In this document: piece by piece, positions 24,857 to 34,500 of the stretch | How the letters are laid out: every line of letters begins with the position of its first letter | Position numbering within the stretch: the stretch's first letter is position 1 | Assembly: GCA_009691195.1 (NCBI GenBank) | Contig: SHVA01000007.1 | Coordinates: 1-64,000 of the forward strand | Length of the DNA: 64,000 nt | Direction: 5' to 3' | DNA from: Solirubrobacterales bacterium | GTDB lineage: Bacteria; Actinomycetota; Thermoleophilia; Solirubrobacterales; 70-9 | Position numbers and translations under genes: made by a program | The notes under the pieces: generated by a model | What the model was told of the DNA's origin: nothing | Seen by the model: only the letters and a program-made list of their open reading frames with translations | Databases searched by the model: none

Positions 24857-25996
24857 TCATCTCAATTTCGGTAGGCCGAGGACACGTTCTGCCACGATGT
24901 TCTTCAGGACCTCGGTGGTGCCGCCCTCGATCGAGTTGGCCCGGGAGCGCAGAAAGCGGTAGGTCCACTCCTCGCCATCGACGGCGGCCGCCGGACCGAG
25001 CACGTCCATGGCCAGCTCGCCCAGCTCCTGGTTGACGCTCGCCCACTCCCACTTGCCGAGCGAGCCCTCGGGGCCTGGGATCCCCGCCTTCATCGTCCGG
25101 GTCAAGGTCCGCATGCCGCCCAGCCGCAGCGCCTCCACGCCCATCTTGAGCCTGGCGACTCGGTCACGGACCATCGGGTCTTCGGCCAGCCCGCGCTCGC
25201 GGATGAGGGCGATCAGATCATCGAGCGAGTTGCTGACGCTGATCGCCGCCGCAGCCCCGAGGCCGGCGCGCTCGAACATCAGGGTGGTGATCGCGACCTG
25301 CCAGCCGCCGCCGACCTCGCCGACGACGTTCTCGTCGGGCACGTAGGCATCCTCGAAGAAGATCTCGTTGAACTCGGCCTCGCCGGTGATCTGGCGAAGC
25401 GGGCGGACCTCGACGCCGTCGGCCTCCATATCGAAGATGAAGTAGGTGATGCCCCGATGCTTGGGAGATTCGGGGTCGGTGCGGGCGAGCAGCATGCACC
25501 ACTTCGCCTCGTGGGCGTAGGTGGTCCAGACCTTCTGGCCCGTGATCCTCCAGCCCCCGTTCGACTTGACCGCCCTGGTCTTCAGCGAGGCGAGGTCGGA
25601 GCCCGAATCGGGCTCCGAGAAGCCCTGGCACCAGATCTCCTCGCCGGAGAGGATCGGCTCGAGGTAGCGCTCCTTCTGCTCGGTGTCGCCGTGGGCGATC
25701 ACGACCGGGCCGCCCATGACCAGGCCGAGCACGTTGGCGGGCATCGGCGCCCTGGAGAGTGCCAGCTCCTGGTTGAAGATCGACTGCTCGATCATGCTGG
25801 CGCCGCGGCCGCCGTACTCCTCGGGCCAGGAGAGGCCTGCAAAGCCGGCCTCGTGCATCGTCTTCTGCCAGCCGCGGCGGAACTCGAACTCGGCGTCGTC
25901 GCCGGCAACCGGCGCGGCGCCGGGGTTGTTCTGTTCGAGCCAGCCCCGGATCTCGTCCCGGAAAGCCTGCTCGGAAGTCGTCAGGGTCAGATCCAC
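24857..25996 (-). CDS. Acyl-CoA dehydrogenase (first of a pair)
   Basis: 379 aa acyl-CoA dehydrogenase. Features: WPEEYGGRGASMIEQ, QGFSEPDSGSDLASLKTRA, WITGQKVWTTYA-like region, and the C-terminal SIEGGTTEVLKNIVAERVLG. I chose GTG at 25996 (VDLTLTTSEQAF) because the frame upstream lacks family similarity and TAGGCT lies 8 nt upstream, a leaderless arrangement. It is followed at 4 nt by the second dehydrogenase, and both probably form a heteromeric enzyme. It reduces its FAD while introducing a 2,3-double bond into acyl-CoA; electrons pass to ETF. Confidence 0.9.
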   Translation of the reverse strand: MDLTLTTSEQAFRDEIRGWLEQNNPGAAPVAGDDAEFEFRRGWQKTMHEAGFAGLSWPEEYGGRGASMIEQSIFNQELALSRAPMPANVLGLVMGGPVVIAHGDTEQKERYLEPILSGEEIWCQGFSEPDSGSDLASLKTRAVKSNGGWRITGQKVWTTYAHEAKWCMLLARTDPESPKHRGITYFIFDMEADGVEVRPLRQITGEAEFNEIFFEDAYVPDENVVGEVGGGWQVAITTLMFERAGLGAAAAISVSNSLDDLIALIRERGLAEDPMVRDRVARLKMGVEALRLGGMRTLTRTMKAGIPGPEGSLGKWEWASVNQELGELAMDVLGPAAAVDGEEWTYRFLRSRANSIEGGTTEVLKNIVAERVLGLPKLR

Positions 25997-26093
25997 AGTC
26001 GCGCAGCCTAGCGATCCTGGCCAGCCGGCCAGCGCCGGCGGGGTGGAGAGCGATCCGGTGGCGAGGCGGCGAAACCGGTTAGATACCGGCGGC

Positions 26094-26506
26094 GTGTACG
26101 AACGGGATGCAGAGACCATGCGCGACGCCCTCGAGGCCCTGGTCGAGAGCGGCGTCGAGGCGATGCTCGCCTACGTCGCGGATGATTTCGAGATGATCAC
26201 GCCCGCCGGACTGGCCGCGGAGCCGGACACCTATACGGGCCACGACGGACGGGCCACGACGGCCTCCGGCGCTGGTGGTCCAGCTTCGAGGAGATCATGG
26301 ACGACGTGCGCGTCGAGTTCACCGACGTCGAGCCCACCGGCACGGACGGGGTCCTGCTGACGTCCGTACGGCTGTCCGCCCGTGGACGGGCGACGGGCAT
26401 CGAGCTGACCCAGGAGGCCCATGCGCGCTGCGCGATCGCCGGCTCGAAGGTCGTCTCCCTTTCTTTCTTCGCCAGCCGCGACGAGGCGAGGGCTGCGAGG
26501 CCCTAG
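26094..26506 (+). pseudogene. NTF2-like/SnoaL-like protein, frameshifted by a 14-bp tandem duplication
   Basis: The 5' part reads VYERDAETMRDALEALVESG then MLAYVADDFEM, the start of a ketosteroid-isomerase-like (NTF2) fold. The 3' part, in another frame from about 26263, reads LRRWWSSFEEIMDDVRVEF and continues to the stop at 26506. A near-perfect 14-bp duplication at 26236-26262 lies exactly at the break; removing one copy gives a continuous YTGHDGLRRWWSSFEEIM. The restored protein would be about 132 residues. The start (GTG 26094) is tentative. The stop overlaps that of the convergent UbiA gene. Confidence 0.65.
26236..26262. repeat. 14-bp tandem duplication causing a frameshift
   Basis: CGGGCCACGACGG recurs with a 14-nt period (26236-26249 and 26250-26262). 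Fourteen is not a multiple of three, so the NTF2-like reading frame is lost. Deleting one period rejoins two segments of one protein. Confidence 0.88.
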
Positions 26507-27444
26507 CCGTAGATCGCCAGCAGGGCGACGACGGTCCCGACCCAGACAATCGCGGCGCCGATCATTCCCGGGTCCTCGGCCACGATCTCGGCGGTGGAGC
26601 GGGTGTCCTTGCGATCGTAGATCAGGTAGAGGTAGCGGAAGATCCCGTAGACCACGGGTGGCAGCGAGGCGAGCATCTTCGAGCCGATGTTGGGGGAGTT
26701 GACCGCGTAGATCGCGTAGCTCATCACGGTGGTGGCGGTGACCATCGCCACCATCTGGTCGAGGAAGGGGATCGAGTAGTGCTCGAGTACCGGCCGGGTG
26801 CTCGTCCCGGAGTGAAGCTCAGAGGTCGCCTCCTGCCGGCGCTTTGTGAAGCCGAGGAACATGGCGACCATCCCGGTGCAGAGCAGCAGGAACGCCGAGG
26901 CGTCGGCGTTGACGGCGACGGCTCCCGCCAGGACCCGGAGCACGAACAGCCCCGCGATCGTCATCACGTCGAGGATGACCTCGGTCTTGAGCAGGTACGA
27001 GTAGAGCGTGGTGCCGACGCCGTAGGCGAGCACGAGGCCGCCGATGACGGGGCCCTCGAGCGCGATCGCCCCGGCGAGGCCGACCAGGACCAGCGCCACC
27101 GCGAGCATCACGGCGGTGCGCTTGCTCAGCTCGCCGGCGGCGATCGGGCGTCGCCGCTTGGTCGGATGCTGTCGGTCGAGCTCGGCGTCGTGTGCGTCGT
27201 TGATCAGGTAGCCGGCGGAGGCGACCGCGCAGAAGGCGGCGAAGGTGACCGTCGCAGCGACGATCGCGTCGAGCTCATCGAACTTGCCCGAGAACAGCAG
27301 TCCCGCGTAAACGAGCAGGTTCTTGATCCACTCCTGCGGGCGCATGGCGACGATCGCCGCCTTCAGCGGCCCCCGTCTCGGCTTCACGGCAGCGCCGTCG
27401 GCACCGCCGCTGCCCTCACCGCGCTCCTTCAAAGCAGTCGCCAT
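26503..27444 (-). CDS. UbiA-family prenyltransferase, decaprenyl-phosphate phosphoribosyltransferase-like
   Basis: 313 aa with about nine membrane helices. The polyprenyl-binding signature NDAHDAELDRQHPTKRRRP (NDxxDxxxD) and MRPQEWIKN near the N-terminus match Rv3806c-type decaprenyl-phosphate phosphoribosyltransferase, the enzyme that transfers phosphoribose to decaprenyl phosphate for arabinan precursors. Residues 1-28 are a charged tail. It is third in an operon behind the fatty acyl reductase and the alkyl-DHAP-synthase homologue (45 nt gap). Archaeal ether-lipid UbiA enzymes belong to the same superfamily, so a lipid-linked role other than arabinan synthesis is possible, but the detailed motif favours the phosphoribosyltransferase group. 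Confidence 0.82.
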   Translation of the reverse strand: MATALKERGEGSGGADGAAVKPRRGPLKAAIVAMRPQEWIKNLLVYAGLLFSGKFDELDAIVAATVTFAAFCAVASAGYLINDAHDAELDRQHPTKRRRPIAAGELSKRTAVMLAVALVLVGLAGAIALEGPVIGGLVLAYGVGTTLYSYLLKTEVILDVMTIAGLFVLRVLAGAVAVNADASAFLLLCTGMVAMFLGFTKRRQEATSELHSGTSTRPVLEHYSIPFLDQMVAMVTATTVMSYAIYAVNSPNIGSKMLASLPPVVYGIFRYLYLIYDRKDTRSTAEIVAEDPGMIGAAIVWVGTVVALLAIYG

Positions 27445-27489
27445 GAACCGAGGATCGTAGAGCGCGAGGCTGCCGCAGCCCGGCTGAAC

Positions 27490-29175
27490 CTAGCTGCGCT
27501 CGGGATCGACGAGTACCCCCGGGTTGAGGATCCCGCCGGGGTCGAGTTTCACCTTCGCCGCGCGCAGGGCGTCGGCGAACGGCTGCGGCCGCTGGCGGTC
27601 ATACCAGGGACGGTGGTCACGGCCGACCGCGTGGTGGTGGGTGATGGTGCCCCCCGCCTCGATCAGCGCCTCCGAGACAGCCGCCTTGACCTCATCCCAC
27701 TGCTCGACCTCGCTGCCTCGCCTCGCCGGCGCCAAGACCGTGTAGTAGGGAGCGGGCCCGTCCGGGTACACGTGCGTGAAGCGGCAGCCCACCCGCGGCG
27801 ATCCTGGCCCCTCGGCCGGGGCGCCCGAGGCCTCGGCGGCGGCGCGGCGCGCCGTCCCGATCACCTCGTCATGGAACCCAGGGAAGCGGTCCCAGGTGAT
27901 CGCGGTCTCGAAGGTGTCGGAGAGCACGCCGCAGGCGGCCATCGAGTCGCGCAGGTAGGGCGCGTTGAGGAACGCGGACCGCCAGGCATCGACGGGGTCG
28001 CCGCCCGAGGCAGGCGGCGGCCCATTGCGCGCGGTGGCTCCCGGGTCGTCGGGCTTGCGCTCGTCCCCGGGGCTCCGGCTGCGAAGCTCGCCCGGCTTGC
28101 CGCCGTGCTCGGTCGCGACCTCGAGCGCCAGCCGCATCGGCTCGTCAACCGGGTGGTGGGCTGACTCGAAGCCGAGCAACAGCAGCGCCTTGCCCGGGGG
28201 CCCGGCACTGGTGATCGCCGACTCCCCCGGATCGAGCAGGCGGCAGTTGGCCGGATGCAGACCGGACTGGGAGAGCTCGCGGACGGCCTCGGCTCCGGAG
28301 AGGAAGTCGTCGAAGGCGACCCCCACCGAGATCCGCCGGCGAGGCCGCTCCTGTACCCGCATCCAGGCTTCGACGATGACGCCGAGAATTCCCTCTGAGC
28401 CGAGCATCATCCGGTCGGGGCTGGGCCCGGCGCCGGACCCCGGCAGCCGGCGGCTGGCCCACTCCCCGCTCGGGGTGACCACTCGCATCGACTCGGTCAG
28501 GTCGTCAACGTGGGTGTAGAGCGTCGCGAAGTGGCCGCCGGCACGGGTCGCGAGCCAGCCGCCGAGCGTCGAGTACTCGAAGGACTGGGGGAAGTGGCGC
28601 AGCGTCACCCCGTGCTCGCGGAGCTGCTGCTCGAGCCGCGGCCCGGTGGCGCCCGCCTGGATCCGCGCCGCGCGGGAGACGGGGTCGAACTCGAGCACTC
28701 GGTCCATGGAGCGAAGGTCAATAGACACCGTTCCCCGATAGTCGTCGGCCACGCGGGGCTCGACGCCGCCGACGACGCTGGTGCCGCCGCCGAACGGGAT
28801 CGCAGCCGCCGCCTGGTCGGCGCACCAGGCCAGCACGGCGTCCACGTCCTCGGGCGATTCGGGCCTGGCGACCAGGTCGGGCGGATTGTCGATGCGGCCC
28901 CTGAAGCCCCGCCAGATGTCACGCGACGCCTTGCCCATCGAGTGCGAGGCGCGATCGTGACGCCCCGCCGAGAAGAGCGTGGCCATCTCCTTGGGCGGCT
29001 TCAGCCTGGGCTTGGGGAGCTCGATTCGCGCCAGGGGCACCGGCTCCTCGATCTCGTCCACCTTGAAGCCGAGGCGCTCATGGACGACTTTGGCGATCCC
29101 CTCCAACCCCTTGCGGTCGGGCTGCTGGTCCTCATAGCCCCACCCCCACCACTTCAGACGGCGCCCCTGGTGCAC
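27490..29175 (-). CDS. FAD-binding oxidase, alkyldihydroxyacetonephosphate synthase-like
   Basis: 561 aa with N-terminal RRLKWWGWG (a hallmark of alkyl-DHAP synthases), an FAD_binding_4 domain (about 100-280, PFGGGTSVVGG), and the C-terminal catalytic THHHAVGRDHRPWY, which matches the His-rich active site of AGPS. The C-terminus KVKLDPGGILNPGVL is the family's FAD-linked oxidase ending. AGPS exchanges the acyl group of acyl-DHAP for a fatty alcohol, forming the ether bond. The upstream neighbour, 8 nt away, is a fatty-alcohol-forming reductase, which supports that function. A low-complexity Pro/Gly insertion lies near residues 380-405. Glycolate oxidase-like enzymes are the alternative. Confidence 0.85.
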   Translation of the reverse strand: MHQGRRLKWWGWGYEDQQPDRKGLEGIAKVVHERLGFKVDEIEEPVPLARIELPKPRLKPPKEMATLFSAGRHDRASHSMGKASRDIWRGFRGRIDNPPDLVARPESPEDVDAVLAWCADQAAAAIPFGGGTSVVGGVEPRVADDYRGTVSIDLRSMDRVLEFDPVSRAARIQAGATGPRLEQQLREHGVTLRHFPQSFEYSTLGGWLATRAGGHFATLYTHVDDLTESMRVVTPSGEWASRRLPGSGAGPSPDRMMLGSEGILGVIVEAWMRVQERPRRRISVGVAFDDFLSGAEAVRELSQSGLHPANCRLLDPGESAITSAGPPGKALLLLGFESAHHPVDEPMRLALEVATEHGGKPGELRSRSPGDERKPDDPGATARNGPPPASGGDPVDAWRSAFLNAPYLRDSMAACGVLSDTFETAITWDRFPGFHDEVIGTARRAAAEASGAPAEGPGSPRVGCRFTHVYPDGPAPYYTVLAPARRGSEVEQWDEVKAAVSEALIEAGGTITHHHAVGRDHRPWYDRQRPQPFADALRAAKVKLDPGGILNPGVLVDPERS

Positions 29176-29183
29176 GCCAGGCC

Positions 29184-31202
29184 CTACCAGTGCACGCCCC
29201 TCATCAGGTACGCGAAGGCGACCCCCTCCGATGAGAGCTCCTCCTGCTTCTCCTTGACGGGCTTGCCCTCGGCGTCCTTCTTGCCCTTCGCCGCGCCCGA
29301 CTCCGGGAACAGCTTGTAGGCGGTGTTGAGGATCGCGTCCGAGGCCTTTGGGGCGACGTTGTAGAGCAGCTCTCCGAAGTTGCCGAGCCGAGTCGCGACC
29401 TTCTTGGGCTTGCGGACCATCGCGTCGGTGATCATGTCCGCCGCCTCCTCCGGCGTGATCGTCGGAAAGGCGTCGTACATCTTGGTGGGGGCGATCATCG
29501 GGGTCCGCACCAGCGGCATGTGGATAGTCGTGATGCTGACCCCGTCATCGAGCAGCTCGCTGGCGGCGCAGCGCGACCAGGCATCAAGGGCGGCCTTGGA
29601 GGCTACGTAGGCCGAGAAGCGGGGCGTGTTCGTCTGCACCCCGATCGAGCTGACGTTGATGATGTGGCCGCCCTTGCGGCCCTTGCTGCGCTTTCTCATG
29701 GTCGGCAGCAGGCTCATGATCAGCTTCAGCGAGCCGAAGTAGTTGAGCTGCATCGTCCGCTCGAAGTCGTGGAAGCGGTCGTAGGAGAGAGCGATCGAGC
29801 GCCGGATCGAGCGGCCGGCGTTGTTGACCAGGACGTCCACGCGGCCGTGCTCCTCCAGCACCTCGTTCGCCATCCGCTCGACGTCCTCGATCTCGGAGAG
29901 GTCGGCGCGATGGATGTGGGCCTCGCCCCCTGCCTCCTCGATCTCCTCCCGGGTCTCCTCGAGCTTCTCGGGCGTGCGAGCGACCAACAGCACCTTCGCC
30001 CCTGCGGCCGCCGCCTTGACCGCCGCGGCCTTGCCGATCCCGGAGGAGGCGCCGGTGATCAACACCGTCTTGCCGCCGATCGCCCCCGACAGCGAGCGGT
30101 CCTTGAACAGGTCCGGGTCGAGGTTGCGCTCCCAGTAGTCCCAGAGCTTGTCGGAGTAGGCGGGCAGCGGCGGCACGCTGATGTCGGTGCCCTTGAGCGC
30201 CTCCTGGGTGTTGGTCGAGTCGAAGCTGGTCGGGTAGTTGATGTAGACGAGCACCTCGCGTGGGATGCCGAGGTCAGCCAGGACCTGGTCGGTGATCCGC
30301 TTCACCGGCGGCAGCATCTGCAGCCCGCTCCGCACCTGCTTGGGAATGAAGTCGATCATCTTCGAGTCGATCCGCATCGTCGCCTCGGGGGCATGGGCCG
30401 CCTTCGCGAAGGCGTTGATGACCTGGCCCGCGCTGAGCGGCTTCGGGTCGGTGAGGTGGAAGACCTTGCCGTCGAGGCCGTCGCGGTGGGCGATGTGGTC
30501 CATCGACTGCGCCACGAAGTCGACCGGGACGAGGTTGATCTCACGCCCCTCGATGCCGACCCCCGGGAACCACTGGGGCACGAGGTCTCGCGCCCGCTGG
30601 ATCAGCTTGAAGAAGTAGTAGGGCCCATCGACCTTGTCGATCTCACCGGTCTCGGAATGCCCGACGACGATCCCGGGCCGATAGACCCGCCAGGGCACCT
30701 CCGACTCGTCCCTGACCACGGCCTCCGACTCGTGCTTGGTGGCGAAGTAGGGGTGGTTGTCGAGCTTGGTCGCCTCGTCGAACATGCCCTCGGTGAAGGT
30801 GCCCTCATAGAGCCCGGCGGCGGCGATCGAGCTGACCATGTGGAAGTGCTTGGCGTCGATCGCGCCGGCGAGCTCGACCGCGTTCCTGGTGCCCTCGACG
30901 TTCGCGACCCGCTGGCTCTCGGCGTCGGCGGTCATGTCGTAGATCGCTGCGAGGTGGAAGCAGTGGTCGACGTTGCCCCTGAGCTCGGCGACCTGGTCGG
31001 TGCAGCCGAGGTTCTCGTGGGAGAGGTCGCCGACGACGGGAACGATCCGCCCTTCCTCCGCGCCCCAGCGATTGCGCAGCTCCTCCAGCCGGCCGCGCGA
31101 ACCGTCGCGCACCAGCACGTAGATCGTTCCCTCCCGCTCGAGCAGCTGCTCGACCAGATTCCGACCGATGAAGCCGGTCGCCCCCGTGACGAAGTAGCTC
31201 AT
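29184..31202 (-). CDS. Two-domain fatty acyl-CoA/ACP reductase (alcohol-forming, Marinobacter FAR type)
   Basis: 672 aa with two Rossmann domains. The N-terminal extended SDR (1-370) starts MSYFVTGATGFIGRNLVEQL and contains FHLAAIYDM and YFATKHESE. The C-terminal classical SDR (about 378-640) has TGASSGIGKAAA, NNAGRSIRRSIALSYDRFHD and YVASKAALDAW. Order, length and motifs such as YWERNLDPDLFKDR at the junction match the Marinobacter fatty acyl reductases that reduce acyl-CoA or acyl-ACP to primary alcohol with NADPH. It heads the operon with the AGPS homologue, its likely consumer of fatty alcohol. ATG 31202 follows AGAGGAGAG-like sequence. Similarity is by my recall of the family, not by alignment. 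Confidence 0.88.
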   Translation of the reverse strand: MSYFVTGATGFIGRNLVEQLLEREGTIYVLVRDGSRGRLEELRNRWGAEEGRIVPVVGDLSHENLGCTDQVAELRGNVDHCFHLAAIYDMTADAESQRVANVEGTRNAVELAGAIDAKHFHMVSSIAAAGLYEGTFTEGMFDEATKLDNHPYFATKHESEAVVRDESEVPWRVYRPGIVVGHSETGEIDKVDGPYYFFKLIQRARDLVPQWFPGVGIEGREINLVPVDFVAQSMDHIAHRDGLDGKVFHLTDPKPLSAGQVINAFAKAAHAPEATMRIDSKMIDFIPKQVRSGLQMLPPVKRITDQVLADLGIPREVLVYINYPTSFDSTNTQEALKGTDISVPPLPAYSDKLWDYWERNLDPDLFKDRSLSGAIGGKTVLITGASSGIGKAAAVKAAAAGAKVLLVARTPEKLEETREEIEEAGGEAHIHRADLSEIEDVERMANEVLEEHGRVDVLVNNAGRSIRRSIALSYDRFHDFERTMQLNYFGSLKLIMSLLPTMRKRSKGRKGGHIINVSSIGVQTNTPRFSAYVASKAALDAWSRCAASELLDDGVSITTIHMPLVRTPMIAPTKMYDAFPTITPEEAADMITDAMVRKPKKVATRLGNFGELLYNVAPKASDAILNTAYKLFPESGAAKGKKDAEGKPVKEKQEELSSEGVAFAYLMRGVHW

Positions 31203-31249
31203 TCCTCTCCTCTTCCGGATGCCTTGAGGCGCACCCTACTATCTGCCCT

Positions 31250-31531
31250 ATGGCGCTTCACCTGGATCCCGGCGACTTCTCCGACGCCGAGCGGGAGGAG
31301 AGGCAGCAGGGAACGCCGGCGCGGCTGGAGCTGCGGCCCGCCCAGCGGGTCGCCCACCTCGGCATCCGCTCGCTCGCCTGCCCCGCCTGCGGCGTGCCGA
31401 TCGCGATTGGTTCACCCATCAAACTCAGGGAGACGCTGGCATGCGCGTTCTGCGAAAGCACCGCGCCCGCCCGGGAGTTCCTGCAGGCGCGCGGCTGGCC
31501 CGAGGTGGACGTGATCGCCCGGCTTGACTGA
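31250..31531 (+). CDS. Small zinc-ribbon-like protein, 93 aa
   Basis: Contains CPACGVPIAIG and, 24 residues on, CAFCES, a CxxC...CxxC pair typical of a zinc ribbon. The rest is charged. ATG at 31250 lies 7 nt after TACTAT (31237-31242), so the transcript is probably leaderless. It is divergent from the fatty acyl reductase with 47 bp between starts. The function is unknown; such small ribbons often bind nucleic acid or act as metallochaperones. Confidence 0.7.
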   Translation: MALHLDPGDFSDAEREERQQGTPARLELRPAQRVAHLGIRSLACPACGVPIAIGSPIKLRETLACAFCESTAPAREFLQARGWPEVDVIARLD

Positions 31532-31599
31532 GCGACTGCGCGAGGGCGCCAAGGACATAGAGTTAAGGGTCGCAAGGAATTTGATCGAACAAGGCGGCG

Positions 31600-34500
31600 A
31601 TGGCGAGTAACGGGAACCTGCAGGTCGTGATGCCCGAGATGGGAGAGTCGGTCACCGAGGGGACCGTGCTCGAGTGGCACGTCGCCGAGGGCGACACCGT
31701 CGAGGAGGGCCAGACCGTCGTCGAGGTCTCGACCGACAAGGTCGATGCCGAGGTCCCCGCCCCCGCTGCGGGCACGATCACCAAGCTCTGCGTCGAGCCC
31801 GACGAGACGATCGAGGTCGGCAAGCCACTGGCGGAGATTGACCCGACAGGCGGAGCAACCGCCGTGGATGCCGAAGCCGTCCAAGCTGAGGATGGGGCCG
31901 CCGCCAAGGGCGCCGCGGCGGGGGCGGAGGCGCCGGTCGCCGGCACTGCCACCGCCGCGAGCGGCGACGATCCCACCAGGGCTACGCCGGTGGCGCGCCG
32001 AGTCGCCGCCGTAAGCGGCGTCGAGCTGAGCGGCCTCAAGGGCTCCGGGGCGGGCGGCAAGGTGACCAAGGGCGACGTGCTGGCCGCCGGCCAGGGCGGC
32101 AACGGCGCCGCGGCGCCGCAGCCCGGGGCACTTGGCGAGGAGGAGGCGAAGCCCCTGCGTGGGCCCGCGGCGGCGGTCGCGAAGGCGATGAACGAGAGCC
32201 GCCAGATTCCCACTGCGACGTCATTCCGCACGCTTCCCGTGGACGCGCTCGACGCCAAGCGCAAGGCGCTGAACGGCGTGCTCAGGGAGCGCGGGATGAA
32301 GGTCAGCTTCACCCACCTGGTCGCATGGGCGATCGTCAAGGCGGCGCAGGAATGGTCGGTGATGGCGCGCAGCTTCGACGAGCGGGACGGCAAGCCGTTC
32401 GCGGTGCAGCCCGCCAACGTCAACCTCGGGATCGCGGTGGACGTGGAGCGCAAGGGCTCGCGCAGCCTGATGGTCCCCTGCATCAAGGGGGCCGACGGGC
32501 TCGACTTCGCCGGGTTCCACTCCTACTACGAGGACCTGATCACCAAGACGCGCCACAACAAGCTGACCGCGGACGACTTCCAGAGCACGAACATCACCCT
32601 GACCAACCCCGGCGGCCTCGGCACGGTGGCCTCGGTGCCGCGCCTGCTCGCCGGCCAGGGCACGATCGTCGCCACCGGCTCGATCGCCTACCCGCCGGAA
32701 TGGGCCAACGCGAGCCCCGAGCGGATCAAGGCTCTCGGCGTCTCCAAGGTGATGACGATGACCTCGACCTACGACCATCGGGTCATCCAGGGCGCCGAGT
32801 CGGGCTCGTTCCTGCGCCGGATCGAGCAGCTCCTCGCCGGCCAGGACGACTTCTATGAGACCGTCGCCGCCAACCTCGGCGCCGACCCGGGCATCGTCAC
32901 CAACGCCCATCCCGCCTCGGCCTCCGCGGCGCCGGTCCCCTCCAGCTCGTCCCCCAGCTCGCCGCCGAGCCAGGAGCTGCTCCAGGCGGTCCAGGCGGCG
33001 ACCTCGCTGCTGAAGGCCTACCGGACCCACGGGCACCTCTCCGCCCGGCTGGACCCGCTCGGCTCAGAGCCGAAGGGCGACCCCGCGATTCAGCCCGAGA
33101 ACCTCAACCTGACCCCCGAGCTGATGTCCCAGGTGCCCGCCGAGATCCTGCGGATCGGGGTCGAGGGGGAGACCCTGCTCGAGGCGCTGCCGCGAATGCG
33201 CGAGGCCTACTGCGGCACGATCACCTACCAGATCGAGCACCTCTCCTCCCATCAGCAGAGGATGTGGCTGCGCGACATGATCGAGCACGGAACGCATCGT
33301 GAGCCGCTCTCACCCCAGGAGAAGCGCTCGCTGCTCGAGCGGCTGATCGAGGTCTTCGGCTTCGAGCGCTATCTCGAGAGGGCCTACCTCGGCCAGAAGA
33401 TGTTCTCGATCGAGGGCCTGGACGCAACGGTGCCGATGCTCGACCTGCTCTTCACCCTGGCCCAGCGCGACGGCGCCAAGGAGGTCGAGATCGGCATGGC
33501 CCATCGCGGCCGCCTCAGCGTGCTCGCCCACAACCTCGGCCGCTCGGAGGAATCGATCATGGCCGAGTTCGAGGGCGCCAAGGCGATCGAGGCGGTCAAG
33601 GCGGTGGCGGCAATCCCGAGCGGGGGGACCGGCGACGTCAAGTACCACTACGGCCACGACGGCACCTTCGTCACCCGCGACGAGATCGAGATCGGCGTTC
33701 ACCTTTACCCGAACCCGAGCCACCTCGAGTTCGTTGACCCGGTCGTGACCGGTGCCGCCTACGCCGCTCAGACGACGCAGGAGAAGTCGAAGCTGGAGCA
33801 CGACACCTCGGCCGCCCTCCCCGTGCTGCTGCACGGCGACGCCGCCTTCCCCGGACAGGGGGTCGTGGCCGAGACCCTCAACCTGCTCGCGATCGAGGGC
33901 TACGCGACCGGCGGCAGCATCCACATCATCCAGAACAACCAGATCGGGTTCACGACGGAGCCGCGAGAGGGCCGCTCGACCCCCTACGCCGCCGACATGG
34001 CGAAGGGCTTCAACGTGCCGATCGTCCACGTCAACGCCGACGATCCCGAGGCCTGCCTCGCGGCGATCCGCCTCGCGATGGCCTACCGCCGGCGCTGGGG
34101 CCGGGACGTCGTCATCGACGTGGTCGGATACCGGCGCTACGGACACAACGAGACCGACGAGCCGGCATACACCCAGCCCGTGATGGCGGCCAAGATCAAG
34201 GACCACCCGCCGGTGAGCCAGATCTACGCCGATGCGCTGATCGCCGAGGGCATCGTGGACGCCGCCGACGTCGAGGCGAAGAAGGAGCAGCGCCAGAGCG
34301 AGTTGCGCGCCGTCCACGAGGAGCTGAGGACGAAGATCGAGGCCGGCGAGTACGAGGACCCGACGGCCACCGGCACCGGCGAGCTCGACCGGACCCGCAG
34401 CCCCAGCGTCGAGACCGACGTCGACGAGCGGGTGCTTCGGGACCTCAACGAGGAGCTGCTCAGGGTCCCCGACAGCTTCGCCACCCACCGCAAGCTTCGC

